Positions 45,412-54,124 of a DNA stretch of 64,000 nucleotides are shown in pieces. Numbering within the stretch: position 1 is the first letter of the stretch; each line of letters starts with the position of its first letter. Below the pieces are notes generated by a model. The model had not been told where the DNA came from. It saw only the letters and a list, made by a program, of their open reading frames with translations, and did no database searches. The stretch lies in the NCBI RefSeq assembly GCF_003591175.1, contig NZ_QYYG01000002.1, positions 620,001-684,000 of the forward strand, in the 5' to 3' direction. This DNA is from Serratia inhibens (GTDB taxonomy: Bacteria; Pseudomonadota; Gammaproteobacteria; Enterobacterales; Enterobacteriaceae). The translations under genes and the position numbers were made by a program.

Positions 45412-45427
45412 TTTCTGTGCAGCAAGA

Positions 45428-45453
45428 GCGGGACGCAACACACTGCGCCCCGC
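45428..45453. terminator. Stem-loop between convergent apbE and cusA
   Basis: GCGGGACGCA and TGCGCCCCGC pair with a single mismatch across a six-base loop in the 46-bp gap between the stops. A candidate bidirectional terminator without a T-run. Confidence 0.5.
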
Positions 45454-45457
45454 ACCA

Positions 45458-48400
45458 TCATCCCTTGCGGTGCAACAATAAGTAGACCACTGGGACGACC
45501 AGCATCGACAACAAGGGTGCGCTGAGCATCCCACCAATCATCGGGGCCGCAATGCGTCGCATCACTTCAGAGCCGGCGCCATTGCCCCACATGATCGGTA
45601 ATAGCCCAGCCATGATGGTAGCGACGGTCATCACTTTTGGCCGCACCCGCAATGCCGCTCCCTCAGCGATGGCATCCATCAGCTGTTTTTGGGTTAGCGG
45701 TTGCCCCGGCTGGCGGTATTTTTCCAGCGCATGATTCAAATACAACACCATGATCACGCCAAATTCCGCCGCCACTCCCGCCAGTGCAATAAACCCCACC
45801 GCCCCGGCCACTGAAAGGTTGTAGTTCAACAGATACAGCAGCCACACGCCTCCTATTAGCGCAAACGGCAGCGTCGCCATGATCAACAACGCATCGCGCA
45901 CGCTGTTGAAGGTAACAAACAGCAGTACGAAAATGATCGCCAGCGTCACCGGCAGTACGATTTTCAATTGAGCGCTGGCGCGTTCCAGATACTCAAACTG
46001 TCCGGACCAGCTCAACGAAACACCCGCTGGCAGCTTAACCTGCTGTGCGACCGCCTGTTGCATCTCTTCCACCGCCGATTTGAGATCGCGTCCGCGCAGA
46101 TCGACATAAATCCAATTGGAGAGCCGCGCGTTTTCACTTTTCAGCATCGGCGGCCCTTCCGTGATCCGAATGTCTGCCAGCATCGACAATGGCACCTGAC
46201 CACCGCTGGCGGTCAACACCGGCAACGCCCGCAGTTGCTGCACAGAATCGCGTACCTCACGCGGGTAGCGCACATTGATCGGATAACGTGCCCGGCCCTC
46301 GACGGTCTCGCCAATGTTTTCCCCTCCTACCAGCGTCGCCACCATGGATTGCAGCTCTTTCACCGAAACGCCGTAGCGTGCAGCGCGCTGGCGATCAATA
46401 TCAATGTCCACGTAGCGGCCGCCGGTAATACGCTCCGCCAACGCCGAGGTGACACCCGGCACCTGTTTCACCATCTGCTCAATCTGCCCGGAAATCCGCT
46501 CTATGTCGGCCATGTTATTGCCATTAACCTTGATGCCAACCGGACTTTTTATCCCGGTGGCCAACATGTCCAGCCGATTACGGATCGGTGGAACCCAAAC
46601 ATTGGCAATGCCCGGCACCTTGACCACCGCGTCCAACTCCATCACCAACTTGTCCATGGTCATACCCGGCCGCCACTGGTCACGCGGCTTAAAGCGAATG
46701 GTGGTTTCCAGCATGGTCAACGGCGCGGGATCGGTCGCGCTTTCCGCTCTCCCCGCCTTGCCGAATACCGTCGCCACTTCCGGTACGGTTTTGATCAGCC
46801 GGTCAGTCAGTTGCAGCAACCGGCTCGCCTCACGCGCCGACATGCCCGGTAATGACGATGGCATATACAGCAGGTCACCCTCGTCAAGCTGCGGCATAAA
46901 TTCGCTGCCCAACCGGCTCAGCGGATATGCCGTTAACAACAGCAGCAAGCACGAAACCCCGAGCGTGGTTTTCGGCCGCGCCAACACCGCCCCCAGCACC
47001 GGCTGGTACAGGCGGATCAGCCAACGATTCATCGGGTTGGCATGCTCGTCAGGAATACGTCCGCGAATAAAGTAGCCCATCAGCACAGGTACCAGCGTAA
47101 TACCCAAACCGGCGGCTACCGCCATGGCGTAGGTTTTGGTGTAAGCCAGCGGGGAGAACATCCGCCCTTCCTGCGCCTGCAGGGTGAATACCGGAATGAA
47201 GGAAAGCGTGATGATCAGCAAACTGCAAAACAACGCCGGCCCCACTTCCACCGCCGCCTGCTCTGAAATGCGCCAATAATCCGTCGATGTCGGTTGCTGG
47301 CCGGGATGGCGCTGCCGCCACTGCTCCAGCACCTTATGCATGTTCTCAATCATGACGATGGCCGCATCCACCATGGCACCAATGGCGATGGCTATTCCCC
47401 CCAGCGACATGATGTTGGCGTTAACGCCCTGATAATGCATGACCACAAAAGCGCCAAGAATACCCAGCGGCAAGGTAATCATCGCCACCAGGGCCGAGCG
47501 GAAATGGAACAGGAACAAAGTACAGACCAGAGCGACCACCAGGAACTCTTCCAGCAGCTTGTGGGACAAGGTTTCAATCGCGTGTTCGATCAGCTGCGAG
47601 CGGTCATACACTGTCACAATTTCCACACCCGGCGGCAGGGTCTGCTGAACCTCCTGCAGCTTCACCTTCAGCGCGTTAATGGTTTCCAGCGCATTTTTAC
47701 CGTAGCGCATCACGACGATGCCGCCCGCCACTTCGCCTTCGCCGTTCAACTCCGCCACGCCACGGCGGATCTCCGGCCCTTCGCGCAACGTCGCCACTTG
47801 CGAAAGCAGGATCGGCACGCCGTCACGCACGGTAATCACCACGTTGGCAAAATCACCCAGTTTTTTCAGGTAACCCGAAGTCCGCACCATATATTCCGCC
47901 TCTCCCATCTCCAGCAGTGCACCACCGCCTTCCTGGTTAGCGTCCTGAATGGCACTCACCACCTGTTGATGGGTGATATTCAACGCGCGCAGGCTGGGTG
48001 GATCCAGCACCACCTGATACTGGCGAACCATACCGCCGACACTGGCCACTTCAGCCACGTTAGGGACCGTTTTCAGCTCAAATTTCAGCGTCCAGTCTTG
48101 TAGCGCGCGCAAGTCGGCCAGGCTATGTTTCCCGCTTTTATCGACCAGGGCATATTCGTAAACCCAGCCGACGCCGGTAGCGTCCGGCCCCAGCGCCACC
48201 TTCGCCTGCGACGGCAGCGAGGATTGCACCTGACTTAGCGCCTCCAGCACCCGCGAGCGCGCCCAATATAGATCGGTGCCATCTTCGAACAACACGTAAA
48301 CGTAGGCGTCACCAAACATGGAAAAACCGCGCACCGTTTTGGCGCCCGGCACCGAGAGCAGCGTGGTGGTCAGCGGATAGGTAACCTGATCTTCAATCAC

Positions 48401-48577
48401 CTGCGGTGCCTTGCCCGGGTAGGTGGCGCGGACAATCACCTGCACGTCGGACAGATCCGGCAACGCATCCAGCGGAGCTTTCTGCAATGCCCAAATCCCC
48501 CAACTGGCCAACAACACCGAGGCCAGCAGTACCAAGAGCCGGTTGCGCAGCGACCAACGGATCACGAAAGCAATCAT
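45458..48577 (-). CDS. cusA: CusA-like copper/silver RND efflux pump
   Basis: CusA is the trimeric inner-membrane proton antiporter of the CusCBA complex that expels Cu(I)/Ag(I). The 1039-residue protein has the 12-helix RND plan with the proton-relay Asp in [19 protein letters not shown] and the heavy-metal (HME) subfamily signs. The three methionines that coordinate Cu(I) in E. coli CusA are preserved in context: [23 protein letters not shown] and [13 protein letters not shown] (roughly residues 570, 620 and 670). It overlaps cusB by 4 bp and ends the leftward cluster. Confidence 0.94.
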   Translation of the reverse strand: MIAFVIRWSLRNRLLVLLASVLLASWGIWALQKAPLDALPDLSDVQVIVRATYPGKAPQVIEDQVTYPLTTTLLSVPGAKTVRGFSMFGDAYVYVLFEDGTDLYWARSRVLEALSQVQSSLPSQAKVALGPDATGVGWVYEYALVDKSGKHSLADLRALQDWTLKFELKTVPNVAEVASVGGMVRQYQVVLDPPSLRALNITHQQVVSAIQDANQEGGGALLEMGEAEYMVRTSGYLKKLGDFANVVITVRDGVPILLSQVATLREGPEIRRGVAELNGEGEVAGGIVVMRYGKNALETINALKVKLQEVQQTLPPGVEIVTVYDRSQLIEHAIETLSHKLLEEFLVVALVCTLFLFHFRSALVAMITLPLGILGAFVVMHYQGVNANIMSLGGIAIAIGAMVDAAIVMIENMHKVLEQWRQRHPGQQPTSTDYWRISEQAAVEVGPALFCSLLIITLSFIPVFTLQAQEGRMFSPLAYTKTYAMAVAAGLGITLVPVLMGYFIRGRIPDEHANPMNRWLIRLYQPVLGAVLARPKTTLGVSCLLLLLTAYPLSRLGSEFMPQLDEGDLLYMPSSLPGMSAREASRLLQLTDRLIKTVPEVATVFGKAGRAESATDPAPLTMLETTIRFKPRDQWRPGMTMDKLVMELDAVVKVPGIANVWVPPIRNRLDMLATGIKSPVGIKVNGNNMADIERISGQIEQMVKQVPGVTSALAERITGGRYVDIDIDRQRAARYGVSVKELQSMVATLVGGENIGETVEGRARYPINVRYPREVRDSVQQLRALPVLTASGGQVPLSMLADIRITEGPPMLKSENARLSNWIYVDLRGRDLKSAVEEMQQAVAQQVKLPAGVSLSWSGQFEYLERASAQLKIVLPVTLAIIFVLLFVTFNSVRDALLIMATLPFALIGGVWLLYLLNYNLSVAGAVGFIALAGVAAEFGVIMVLYLNHALEKYRQPGQPLTQKQLMDAIAEGAALRVRPKVMTVATIMAGLLPIMWGNGAGSEVMRRIAAPMIGGMLSAPLLSMLVVPVVYLLLHRKG

Positions 48578-50025
48578 AAGTGGCCCCCATGTTCAGCGTT
48601 TGTCGACACGATTTGGCTGATATGTGACCCTTGCTCGTCGACGCTAAAGTGGATTTTTACTCTGTCACCGGGTTTGATACCAGCAGGTAATCCCCCAGGC
48701 GGCAGAGCAAAATCCATGGTCATCGCCGGCCACTGCAGCTCCGGAACCGGCCCATGGGACAACGTTAAAACACCCTCGCTCACGGCATCAACCACCGCCT
48801 CGGCCTGATATTGTTCCACCTCGGTTTGCGCCGCCATCTGCGGCAAGGCGCTGCGCATGCTGGCTTCGGAGTCGATCAGGAACTGGCCGGAGGTCACTAC
48901 CCTTTGCCCGACGCTCAGCCCGCGTTTGATTTCCACCCAGCCATCCTGTGCACGCCCGGCCACCACTTCAACCGGCGTGAAGTGCCCATTGCCTTCGGCG
49001 ATCAATACCCGATTGCGATCGCCGCTGCCGATCAGCGCCTCCTGCGGTATCGCCAACACCGGCTGGCCGAGGGTGCTGTGCGACAATGTCAGTTGCAGGT
49101 ACATACCCGGTCGAAGCTTTTGCTGAGAATTTTTCAACAGGACGCGCGCTTTGAAGGTTCGGGTCAGCGGATCGACATTGGCCAGCAGTTCGCTCACCTC
49201 GCCTTCAAACCTTTCCCCCGGCCAACTGGCGGAAACCGCCTGTACCTTATCGCCCACCTTCAGCAACCCGGCCTGCGCCTGCGGATAGTCGGCAACGATC
49301 CACACCGGATCGAGGCTGGCTATCTCAAATAGCCCCTGCGCTGCGCTCACCTGAGTGCCTTCGAGAACACTCAACTTATTCACAAACCCGTTTTCCGGTG
49401 CGGTAAGCTGAACCCGCGGTTCGGGTTTACCCGAGCGTTCCACCTGCCGGATCACCGCCTCGGGCATAAACAGCAGTTGTAACCGCTGACGTGCAGCGGC
49501 GGTCAGCGCGGTGTCACCCAATTTGCGTATCGCCAGATATTCCTGCTGTGCCGCACTCCAGTCAGGGATCCACAGCAACGCCAAAGCTTCGCCCTTTTTC
49601 ACCTGTTGCTGACTGGCACGGACATAGAGTTTTTCCACCAGTCCATTGGCGCGGGCGGCGATAATCTGAACCCCGCGTTCATCGGTAGCGACGCTGCCAA
49701 AAGCACTCAGTTGCTGAGCCCACTGGCGCAATTGCGCAGCTTCAGTGCGAACGCCCAGATTCTGCTGTTGCCGTGCGCTGATGGTCACGCCGCCTTCAGG
49801 TTCAGCCTCATCGGCATAACGCGGCACCAGCTGCATGTCCATAAAGGGAGATTTACCCGGTTTGTCAAAACGCTGCCCCGGCATCATCGGGTCATACCAA
49901 TAGAGCACCTGTCGCTCACTCTTGGCCCCCGGCGACGACACTTCCCCCTCTGCGCCAAACCAGTATCCCGCCAACCCACTGCCGATTAGCGCCGCTAACA
50001 GCGCCAGTTTGAATTGTATTTTCAT
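48574..50025 (-). CDS. cusB: CusB-like periplasmic adaptor with C-terminal CusF-like domain
   Basis: The 483-residue adaptor links CusA to the outer-membrane channel. It has a signal/anchor ([20 protein letters not shown]), a heavy-metal-binding entry segment [20 protein letters not shown] followed by FMDMQLVP whose Met spacing recalls CusB Met49/64/66, then hairpin, lipoyl and beta-barrel domains. The last ~62 residues form a CusF-type OB domain: [18 protein letters not shown] with His424, Trp432, Met435 and Met437 in the Cu(I)-binding pattern. E. coli CusB lacks this fusion. The ATG at 50025 with AGGA upstream is used; it overlaps the cusC stop by 4 bp. Confidence 0.92.
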   Translation of the reverse strand: MKIQFKLALLAALIGSGLAGYWFGAEGEVSSPGAKSERQVLYWYDPMMPGQRFDKPGKSPFMDMQLVPRYADEAEPEGGVTISARQQQNLGVRTEAAQLRQWAQQLSAFGSVATDERGVQIIAARANGLVEKLYVRASQQQVKKGEALALLWIPDWSAAQQEYLAIRKLGDTALTAAARQRLQLLFMPEAVIRQVERSGKPEPRVQLTAPENGFVNKLSVLEGTQVSAAQGLFEIASLDPVWIVADYPQAQAGLLKVGDKVQAVSASWPGERFEGEVSELLANVDPLTRTFKARVLLKNSQQKLRPGMYLQLTLSHSTLGQPVLAIPQEALIGSGDRNRVLIAEGNGHFTPVEVVAGRAQDGWVEIKRGLSVGQRVVTSGQFLIDSEASMRSALPQMAAQTEVEQYQAEAVVDAVSEGVLTLSHGPVPELQWPAMTMDFALPPGGLPAGIKPGDRVKIHFSVDEQGSHISQIVSTNAEHGGHL

Positions 50026-51281
50026 TGCATCGATTCCTGAGGGGTGAGATAGCGAATGGCGGCCCAAATCTGCGCCAACTCCCGTGCGGCGTTGCCGCCG
50101 CGGAGGCGGCTGTCGAGCAGCGCCCGCCGTGCCTCCAGCACCGCCGACAAGTCGCTTTTACCGCTGCGATATTGTGCCAGCAGTAAAGTGACCCGCTGTT
50201 GTTGCAGGGGTACGACCTGGCCCTGTTGGCGCTGCCACTGCGCCTGTGCCGCCTGATATTGCGCCAACAACGTGTCTAGTTGCGCCTGATGGTCGCGTAT
50301 CAGCAGCGTCAGCCGATCGTTGGCCTCCATGCTGCGCGAAACATCAGCGGCATAGTCCTTATCCTGCCGCTGCGACCGGAACAACGGCAGATCAACGGTA
50401 AACATCACCCCGGCCAGATCCTCATAATCGTCGGCGCGCTTGCCGTAATACACCTCGACACCGACATCCGGTATTGCCGCCACCTCTGACTGCGCCGAAC
50501 GCGCTTTGGCCACATCAGCCTCGCGACTGGCTTGCAGCACTTCGGGATGCTGTCTGATGGCCTGCCGCAATACCTCGCTGTCGGCCGGTAAACGTTCAAA
50601 GCGCGGCATCGCACCGGCCGTATCCGTTGCAGACAGGCCGGTCAGTTGCGTCAGACGCACCTGAGCGACCGTCACGTCCCGCCGCGCCTCGCTGATGCGA
50701 TCCAGCATACTCAGCAGTGTCAACCTGGCATCCAGCACGCCGCTCGCAGGCGTTCCACCGCCGGCCACTGAAGCACGCTGAGTGGCGATCTGGTGTTCAC
50801 TCTCCGTCACCAGAGCAACGGCATCACGCAAGGTTTGCCGACTCAGCGCCAGCGCCAGCCACGCTTGTGCCGTTTGCTGCTGCAGACGGGCGCGGATAGT
50901 GGCGCTACCGGCATCAGTCTGGCTGGCTTCGGCACGCAGAGTATCCGCCTTGCGCTGGCGTTTGGTGCCGCTGACGTAGTCCTGCATGATGCCGATTCGC
51001 CCCATGGTCATACCTTCGCGGGTAAAACGTTGGGCATTGCCGCCCTGCACCGGCACGTTTTCAATACCGAACTTCAGTTTGGGATCGGGCAATTGCATCG
51101 CCGAGTCCGCCATATTCTGCAAGGCATTCACCTGATGCCGATTGGCAGACAGTTCCGCAGAATAGCCTTCAGCCGCCGTCAGCGACTGCCGCAATGTCAG
51201 TTCCGCCGCCTGAGAGGCCGATGTCCAACAGGCGAGCAGCAGCCAGCCCACCCGTATAGGGTGAGAAATGATAATGGTCAT
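50022..51281 (-). CDS. TolC-family outer-membrane efflux channel (CusC/CzcC-like)
   Basis: A 419-residue precursor with signal peptide (VGWLLLACWTSASQAAELTL) and the TolC-type repeated coiled-coil/outer-membrane-factor pattern (ARLQQQTAQAWLALALSRQTLRDAVA; VAKARSAQSEVAAIPDVGVEV). No lipobox Cys follows the signal, unlike E. coli CusC, so it resembles CzcC-type channels. It lies between the cusF-like gene (10 bp) and cusB (4-bp overlap). Confidence 0.88.
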   Translation of the reverse strand: MTIIISHPIRVGWLLLACWTSASQAAELTLRQSLTAAEGYSAELSANRHQVNALQNMADSAMQLPDPKLKFGIENVPVQGGNAQRFTREGMTMGRIGIMQDYVSGTKRQRKADTLRAEASQTDAGSATIRARLQQQTAQAWLALALSRQTLRDAVALVTESEHQIATQRASVAGGGTPASGVLDARLTLLSMLDRISEARRDVTVAQVRLTQLTGLSATDTAGAMPRFERLPADSEVLRQAIRQHPEVLQASREADVAKARSAQSEVAAIPDVGVEVYYGKRADDYEDLAGVMFTVDLPLFRSQRQDKDYAADVSRSMEANDRLTLLIRDHQAQLDTLLAQYQAAQAQWQRQQGQVVPLQQQRVTLLLAQYRSGKSDLSAVLEARRALLDSRLRGGNAARELAQIWAAIRYLTPQESMQ

Positions 51282-51291
51282 GGTGCCTCCG

Positions 51292-51618
51292 TTATTGCCG
51301 AGCGGCAGCGATAGCGATCAACCGGTAACCGCCATCATTCGGCAAGAAGCTGAAATCAACCAGGGTACCCACCGGCAATACGGCGAATGAAGGTGATGGA
51401 GGGAGCAGGAAACTCATGGTCATTGGCGGCCAACCAAGCGCAGGAATGGCCTGGTGAGCGATGGATACCTTCCGCTCATCCCAGGCTTTGATGATGCCCT
51501 GACTGTGAATTTCGACGGCAGGTTTGGCAGCAGGATCCTGCATCGCCATATCGGCAGCGCCAGCGGTAGTAAAGGAGAAAGACAAGGTGAACAATACGGC
51601 GACAAAGACATTACGCAT
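51292..51618 (-). CDS. cusF: CusF-like periplasmic Cu(I)/Ag(I) chaperone
   Basis: A 108-residue precursor: signal peptide MRNVFVAVLFTLSFSFTTAG(AA) then a small beta-barrel with the full copper site HQAIPALGWPPMTMSF: His55, Trp63, Met66 and Met68 correspond to E. coli CusF His36, Trp44, Met47 and Met49. CusF hands Cu(I) to CusB. It is the second gene of the leftward cluster; together with the CusF-like tail of CusB, the locus encodes two such domains. Confidence 0.93.
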   Translation of the reverse strand: MRNVFVAVLFTLSFSFTTAGAADMAMQDPAAKPAVEIHSQGIIKAWDERKVSIAHQAIPALGWPPMTMSFLLPPSPSFAVLPVGTLVDFSFLPNDGGYRLIAIAAARQ

Positions 51619-51687
51619 AACGGGTACTCCGTAAAATAGTTAACAAACGCGGAAAACCGTCGGGAGACGGCAAAGCGGTTGTCAGCG

Positions 51688-52110
51688 CTATTCACGGAAC
51701 CGGCAGAAAACAATCTCTGCCGGCGGGCCTGTTATCGGGGGAGTTTGCCAAGTATTCGACGGGATAAAACGTGACGGGAAAGGCGCAATGACGGCCAATT
51801 CGCTGCTGGCGGGCAAAGCAGCTAACGTCAGGTTGGCATGATCCTGTTGGGCTGACTCAGGTACGCAGTGTTTCTCGCATAGCGGCACTTGGGTCTGCAT
51901 CTTCTGCTGCGACGGCACGCTGTTTTGCATATGCATCACATGCTGAGCCATCGGCGTTTCGCCGCTGAACTGCAGGTTGCAGTTATGGTTGGCCAGCGCC
52001 AGTTGGGTATTCAACAACAGCCAGCTGACGACCAATAGCCATGCGCAGGCCCGCTTTTTAGCAAAGCGCAGACGGTGCATGGATAAGGATATGGACGCCA
52101 AAGCCGACAT
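51688..52110 (-). CDS. Small exported Cys/His/Met-rich protein heading the cus-like cluster
   Basis: A 140-residue protein of unknown function. Basic start, one hydrophobic segment (CAWLLVVSWLLLNTQLALA) that could be a signal peptide or anchor, then a polar, metal-ligand-rich middle: NHNC (His42, Cys44), HVMHM (residues 57-61), CEKHC (Cys78, Cys82) and His91. It ends PPAEIVFCRFRE with Cys136. Composition and place at the head of a copper-efflux cluster suggest copper binding; no family is recognised with certainty. A start at 52080 is possible, but TGGAA before 52110 is a better ribosome site. Confidence 0.7.
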   Translation of the reverse strand: MSALASISLSMHRLRFAKKRACAWLLVVSWLLLNTQLALANHNCNLQFSGETPMAQHVMHMQNSVPSQQKMQTQVPLCEKHCVPESAQQDHANLTLAALPASSELAVIAPFPSRFIPSNTWQTPPITGPPAEIVFCRFRE

Positions 52111-52261
52111 CAGATCATTCCAAAATGTGAGATAGCGGGAGTATATAGACCCAGGGGAGGCACAGGAATGGAATTTACACCCACTGACAAAGCGGCATCA
52201 ATCAGCGGACTAGAAATAAAAATGCTATGACTTCAATCAACTTGCGGCACATTGCCCAAAG

Positions 52262-52289
52262 AAAAAGCCCAGCGGTAGCTGAGCTTTTT
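52262..52289. terminator. Rho-independent terminator near the small lipoprotein gene
   Basis: AAAAAGC-CCAGC, a GGTA loop and GCTG-AGCTTTTT form a stem with A- and T-tracts on both strands. It lies 25 bp past the lipoprotein stop on the leftward strand. Confidence 0.85.
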
Positions 52290-52313
52290 ACGGGGACACT
52301 CACCGACAGGCGG

Positions 52314-52535
52314 TTATTTCGTCAGTGCGATGATACCCAGCGTCAGGCCGGCAACCGCAGCCGCACCACCGGCGATAGCGCCCGCAGTTTCCCAGTTATC
52401 CTGCGTCGTGCCTTTCATGCAGGTGTTGGTGTGCACCAGACGCCCCTGGTCATCATAAACCGGGACGCAAGGTGACTCAGTCGCGCACCCCGCCAGAAAC
52501 ACTGACAGCAACCCAACCGCAATTAACTTTTTCAT
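52314..52535 (-). CDS. Small lipoprotein with glycine-rich C-terminal helix
   Basis: A 73-residue product: lipoprotein signal MKKLIAVGLLSVFLAGC (lipobox LAGC, Cys17), a short polar region with two further Cys (PCVPVYDDQGR; HTNTC), and a Gly/Ala-rich hydrophobic end AGAIAGGAAAVAGLTLGIIA that resembles a glycine zipper. Function unknown. GAGG is 7 bp from the ATG at 52535 but only 1 bp from the ATG at 52541, so the inner start is chosen. Own terminator at 52262. Confidence 0.8.
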   Translation of the reverse strand: MKKLIAVGLLSVFLAGCATESPCVPVYDDQGRLVHTNTCMKGTTQDNWETAGAIAGGAAAVAGLTLGIIALTK

Positions 52536-52685
52536 ACTCATGCCTCAAGGTTCGATCACTCTGAAACGCTACGCCGAGTGATAATCGCGTTATCGGGCTA
52601 TTGTATGCGTAAAAAGCTGAACGAGGCGTTAATGTTCTGCCAAAAGATGTAATTTGGGATAACTCTGAACGGGCCGCGACAGGCA

Positions 52686-52712
52686 ATAAAAAGCCCGCTG
52701 CGAAGCGGGCTT
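52686..52712 (-). terminator. Rho-independent terminator of fabB
   Basis: On the leftward strand AAGCCCGCT, a four-base loop and AGCGGGCTT are followed by TTTATTGCC. It lies about 28 bp after the fabB stop. Confidence 0.88.
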
Positions 52713-52739
52713 GTTCAACTGGCATGGATTGCGGCTAAA

Positions 52740-53954
52740 TTACTTTTGCAGCTTGCGCATGACCAGCGTGGCGTTGGTGCCGCCGAAACCGAAGCTGTTG
52801 GACATCACGGTAGTCAGCTCGCGTTTGGTCGGCTGAGTCACGATGTTCATGCCTGCGGCTTTCTCGTCCAGGTTGTCGATGTTGATGCTCGGCGCAATAA
52901 AGCCGTGCTCTACCATCAACAGGCTGTAGATCGCTTCCTGTACGCCGGCGGCGCCCAGAGAGTGACCGGTCATCGCCTTGGTGGAAGAGATTGCCGGGGT
53001 GTTGTCGCCAAACACTTCACGGATGGCGCCCAGTTCTTTCACGTCGCCAACCGGCGTGGAAGTCCCGTGCACGTTCATGTAGTCGATTGGGGTATCAACG
53101 CCTTGCAGCGCCATCTTCATGCAACGCACTGCGCCTTCGCCCGAAGGAGCCACCATGTCGGCGCCGTCGGAAGTCGCACCGTAACCGATGATTTCAGCAT
53201 AGATGTGCGCGCCGCGAGCCAGAGCGTGTTCCAGCTCTTCAACCACCACCATACCGCCGCCGCCGGCGATGACGAAACCGTCACGCGCTGAGTCATAGGT
53301 ACGGGAAGCTTTTTCCGGGGTTTCATTGTAGCTGGTGGACAGTGCGCCCATAGCATCGAACTCACAGGCCATTTCCCAGCACAGTTCTTCACCGCCGCCG
53401 GCAAAGACCACGTCCTGCTTGCCCAGTTGGATCAATTCCACCGCGTGACCGATGCAGTGTGCAGAGGTTGCGCAGGCAGAGCTGATGGAGTAGTTAACGC
53501 CACGAATTTTGAACGGGGTTGCCAGGCAAGCGGAAACGCCTGATGCCATGGCCTTGGTCACCATGTAAGGACCAACGCCGCGCAGGCCTTTGGCGCGCAT
53601 GCCGTCGGAACCGGCAACCTGATTGCGCGGAGAACCGCCACCAGAGCCAACCACCAGACCGGTGCGATCGTTGGAAACCTGATCGGCCGCCAGGCCGGAA
53701 TCCTTGATGGCTTCTTCCATGGAAAGATAGGCATAAACGGACGCGTCGCTCATAAAGCGCATCACTTTACGGTCGATCAGACCGGTAGTGTCCAGTTTAA
53801 CATCGCCCCATACGTGACTACGCATGCCGGAATCTTTCAGCTCCTGGGAGAAAGTGATCCCAGAACGTCCTTCCTGCAGGCTCGCCAGGACCTCCTGCTG
53901 GTTGTTACCAATGCTGGAGACGATTCCCAGGCCAGTAATCACTGCACGTTTCAT
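52740..53954 (-). CDS. fabB: Beta-ketoacyl-ACP synthase I
   Basis: FabB condenses malonyl-ACP with acyl-ACP and is essential for unsaturated fatty acid synthesis. The 404-residue thiolase-fold protein has the active-site Cys in [14 protein letters not shown] (around residue 163), the His pair in [11 protein letters not shown] and TGHSLGAAG, and ends [17 protein letters not shown]. It is divergent from mnmC with FabR- and FadR-like sites in the gap, as in E. coli. Confidence 0.98.
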   Translation of the reverse strand: MKRAVITGLGIVSSIGNNQQEVLASLQEGRSGITFSQELKDSGMRSHVWGDVKLDTTGLIDRKVMRFMSDASVYAYLSMEEAIKDSGLAADQVSNDRTGLVVGSGGGSPRNQVAGSDGMRAKGLRGVGPYMVTKAMASGVSACLATPFKIRGVNYSISSACATSAHCIGHAVELIQLGKQDVVFAGGGEELCWEMACEFDAMGALSTSYNETPEKASRTYDSARDGFVIAGGGGMVVVEELEHALARGAHIYAEIIGYGATSDGADMVAPSGEGAVRCMKMALQGVDTPIDYMNVHGTSTPVGDVKELGAIREVFGDNTPAISSTKAMTGHSLGAAGVQEAIYSLLMVEHGFIAPSINIDNLDEKAAGMNIVTQPTKRELTTVMSNSFGFGGTNATLVMRKLQK

Positions 53955-54002
53955 TCAGTACCTCTTCCACAATTTTACATTCGGGATTTTGCATCGCACT
54001 TT

Positions 54003-54020
54003 AGCGTACAGATGTACGCC
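54003..54020 (-). promoter_or_regulatory. FabR operator of fabB
   Basis: AGCGTACAGATGTACGCC contains perfect 7-bp arms GCGTACA/TGTACGC with a 2-bp spacer, the pattern of the FabR sites before E. coli fabA and fabB. It lies about 50 bp upstream of the fabB ATG, where the repressor would compete with polymerase and sense unsaturated acyl thioesters. Confidence 0.8.
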
Positions 54021-54021
54021 G

Positions 54022-54038
54022 AACAAGTCCGATCAGCG
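54022..54038 (-). promoter_or_regulatory. FadR-like site upstream of fabB
   Basis: Read leftward, CGCTGATCGGACTTGTT agrees with the FadR consensus (AACTGGTCNGACNTGTT) at most positions. It abuts the FabR site, repeating the FabR-FadR order seen at E. coli fabB, where FadR activates. Confidence 0.65.
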
Positions 54039-54124
54039 TTTTTCAGCTTTATTCTTATCCAGTTTGCGCCATTACGCCAGCCCCGCTAGAATCCCGTCAC
54101 CCCTTGAGTTACGAGCAACCAACC

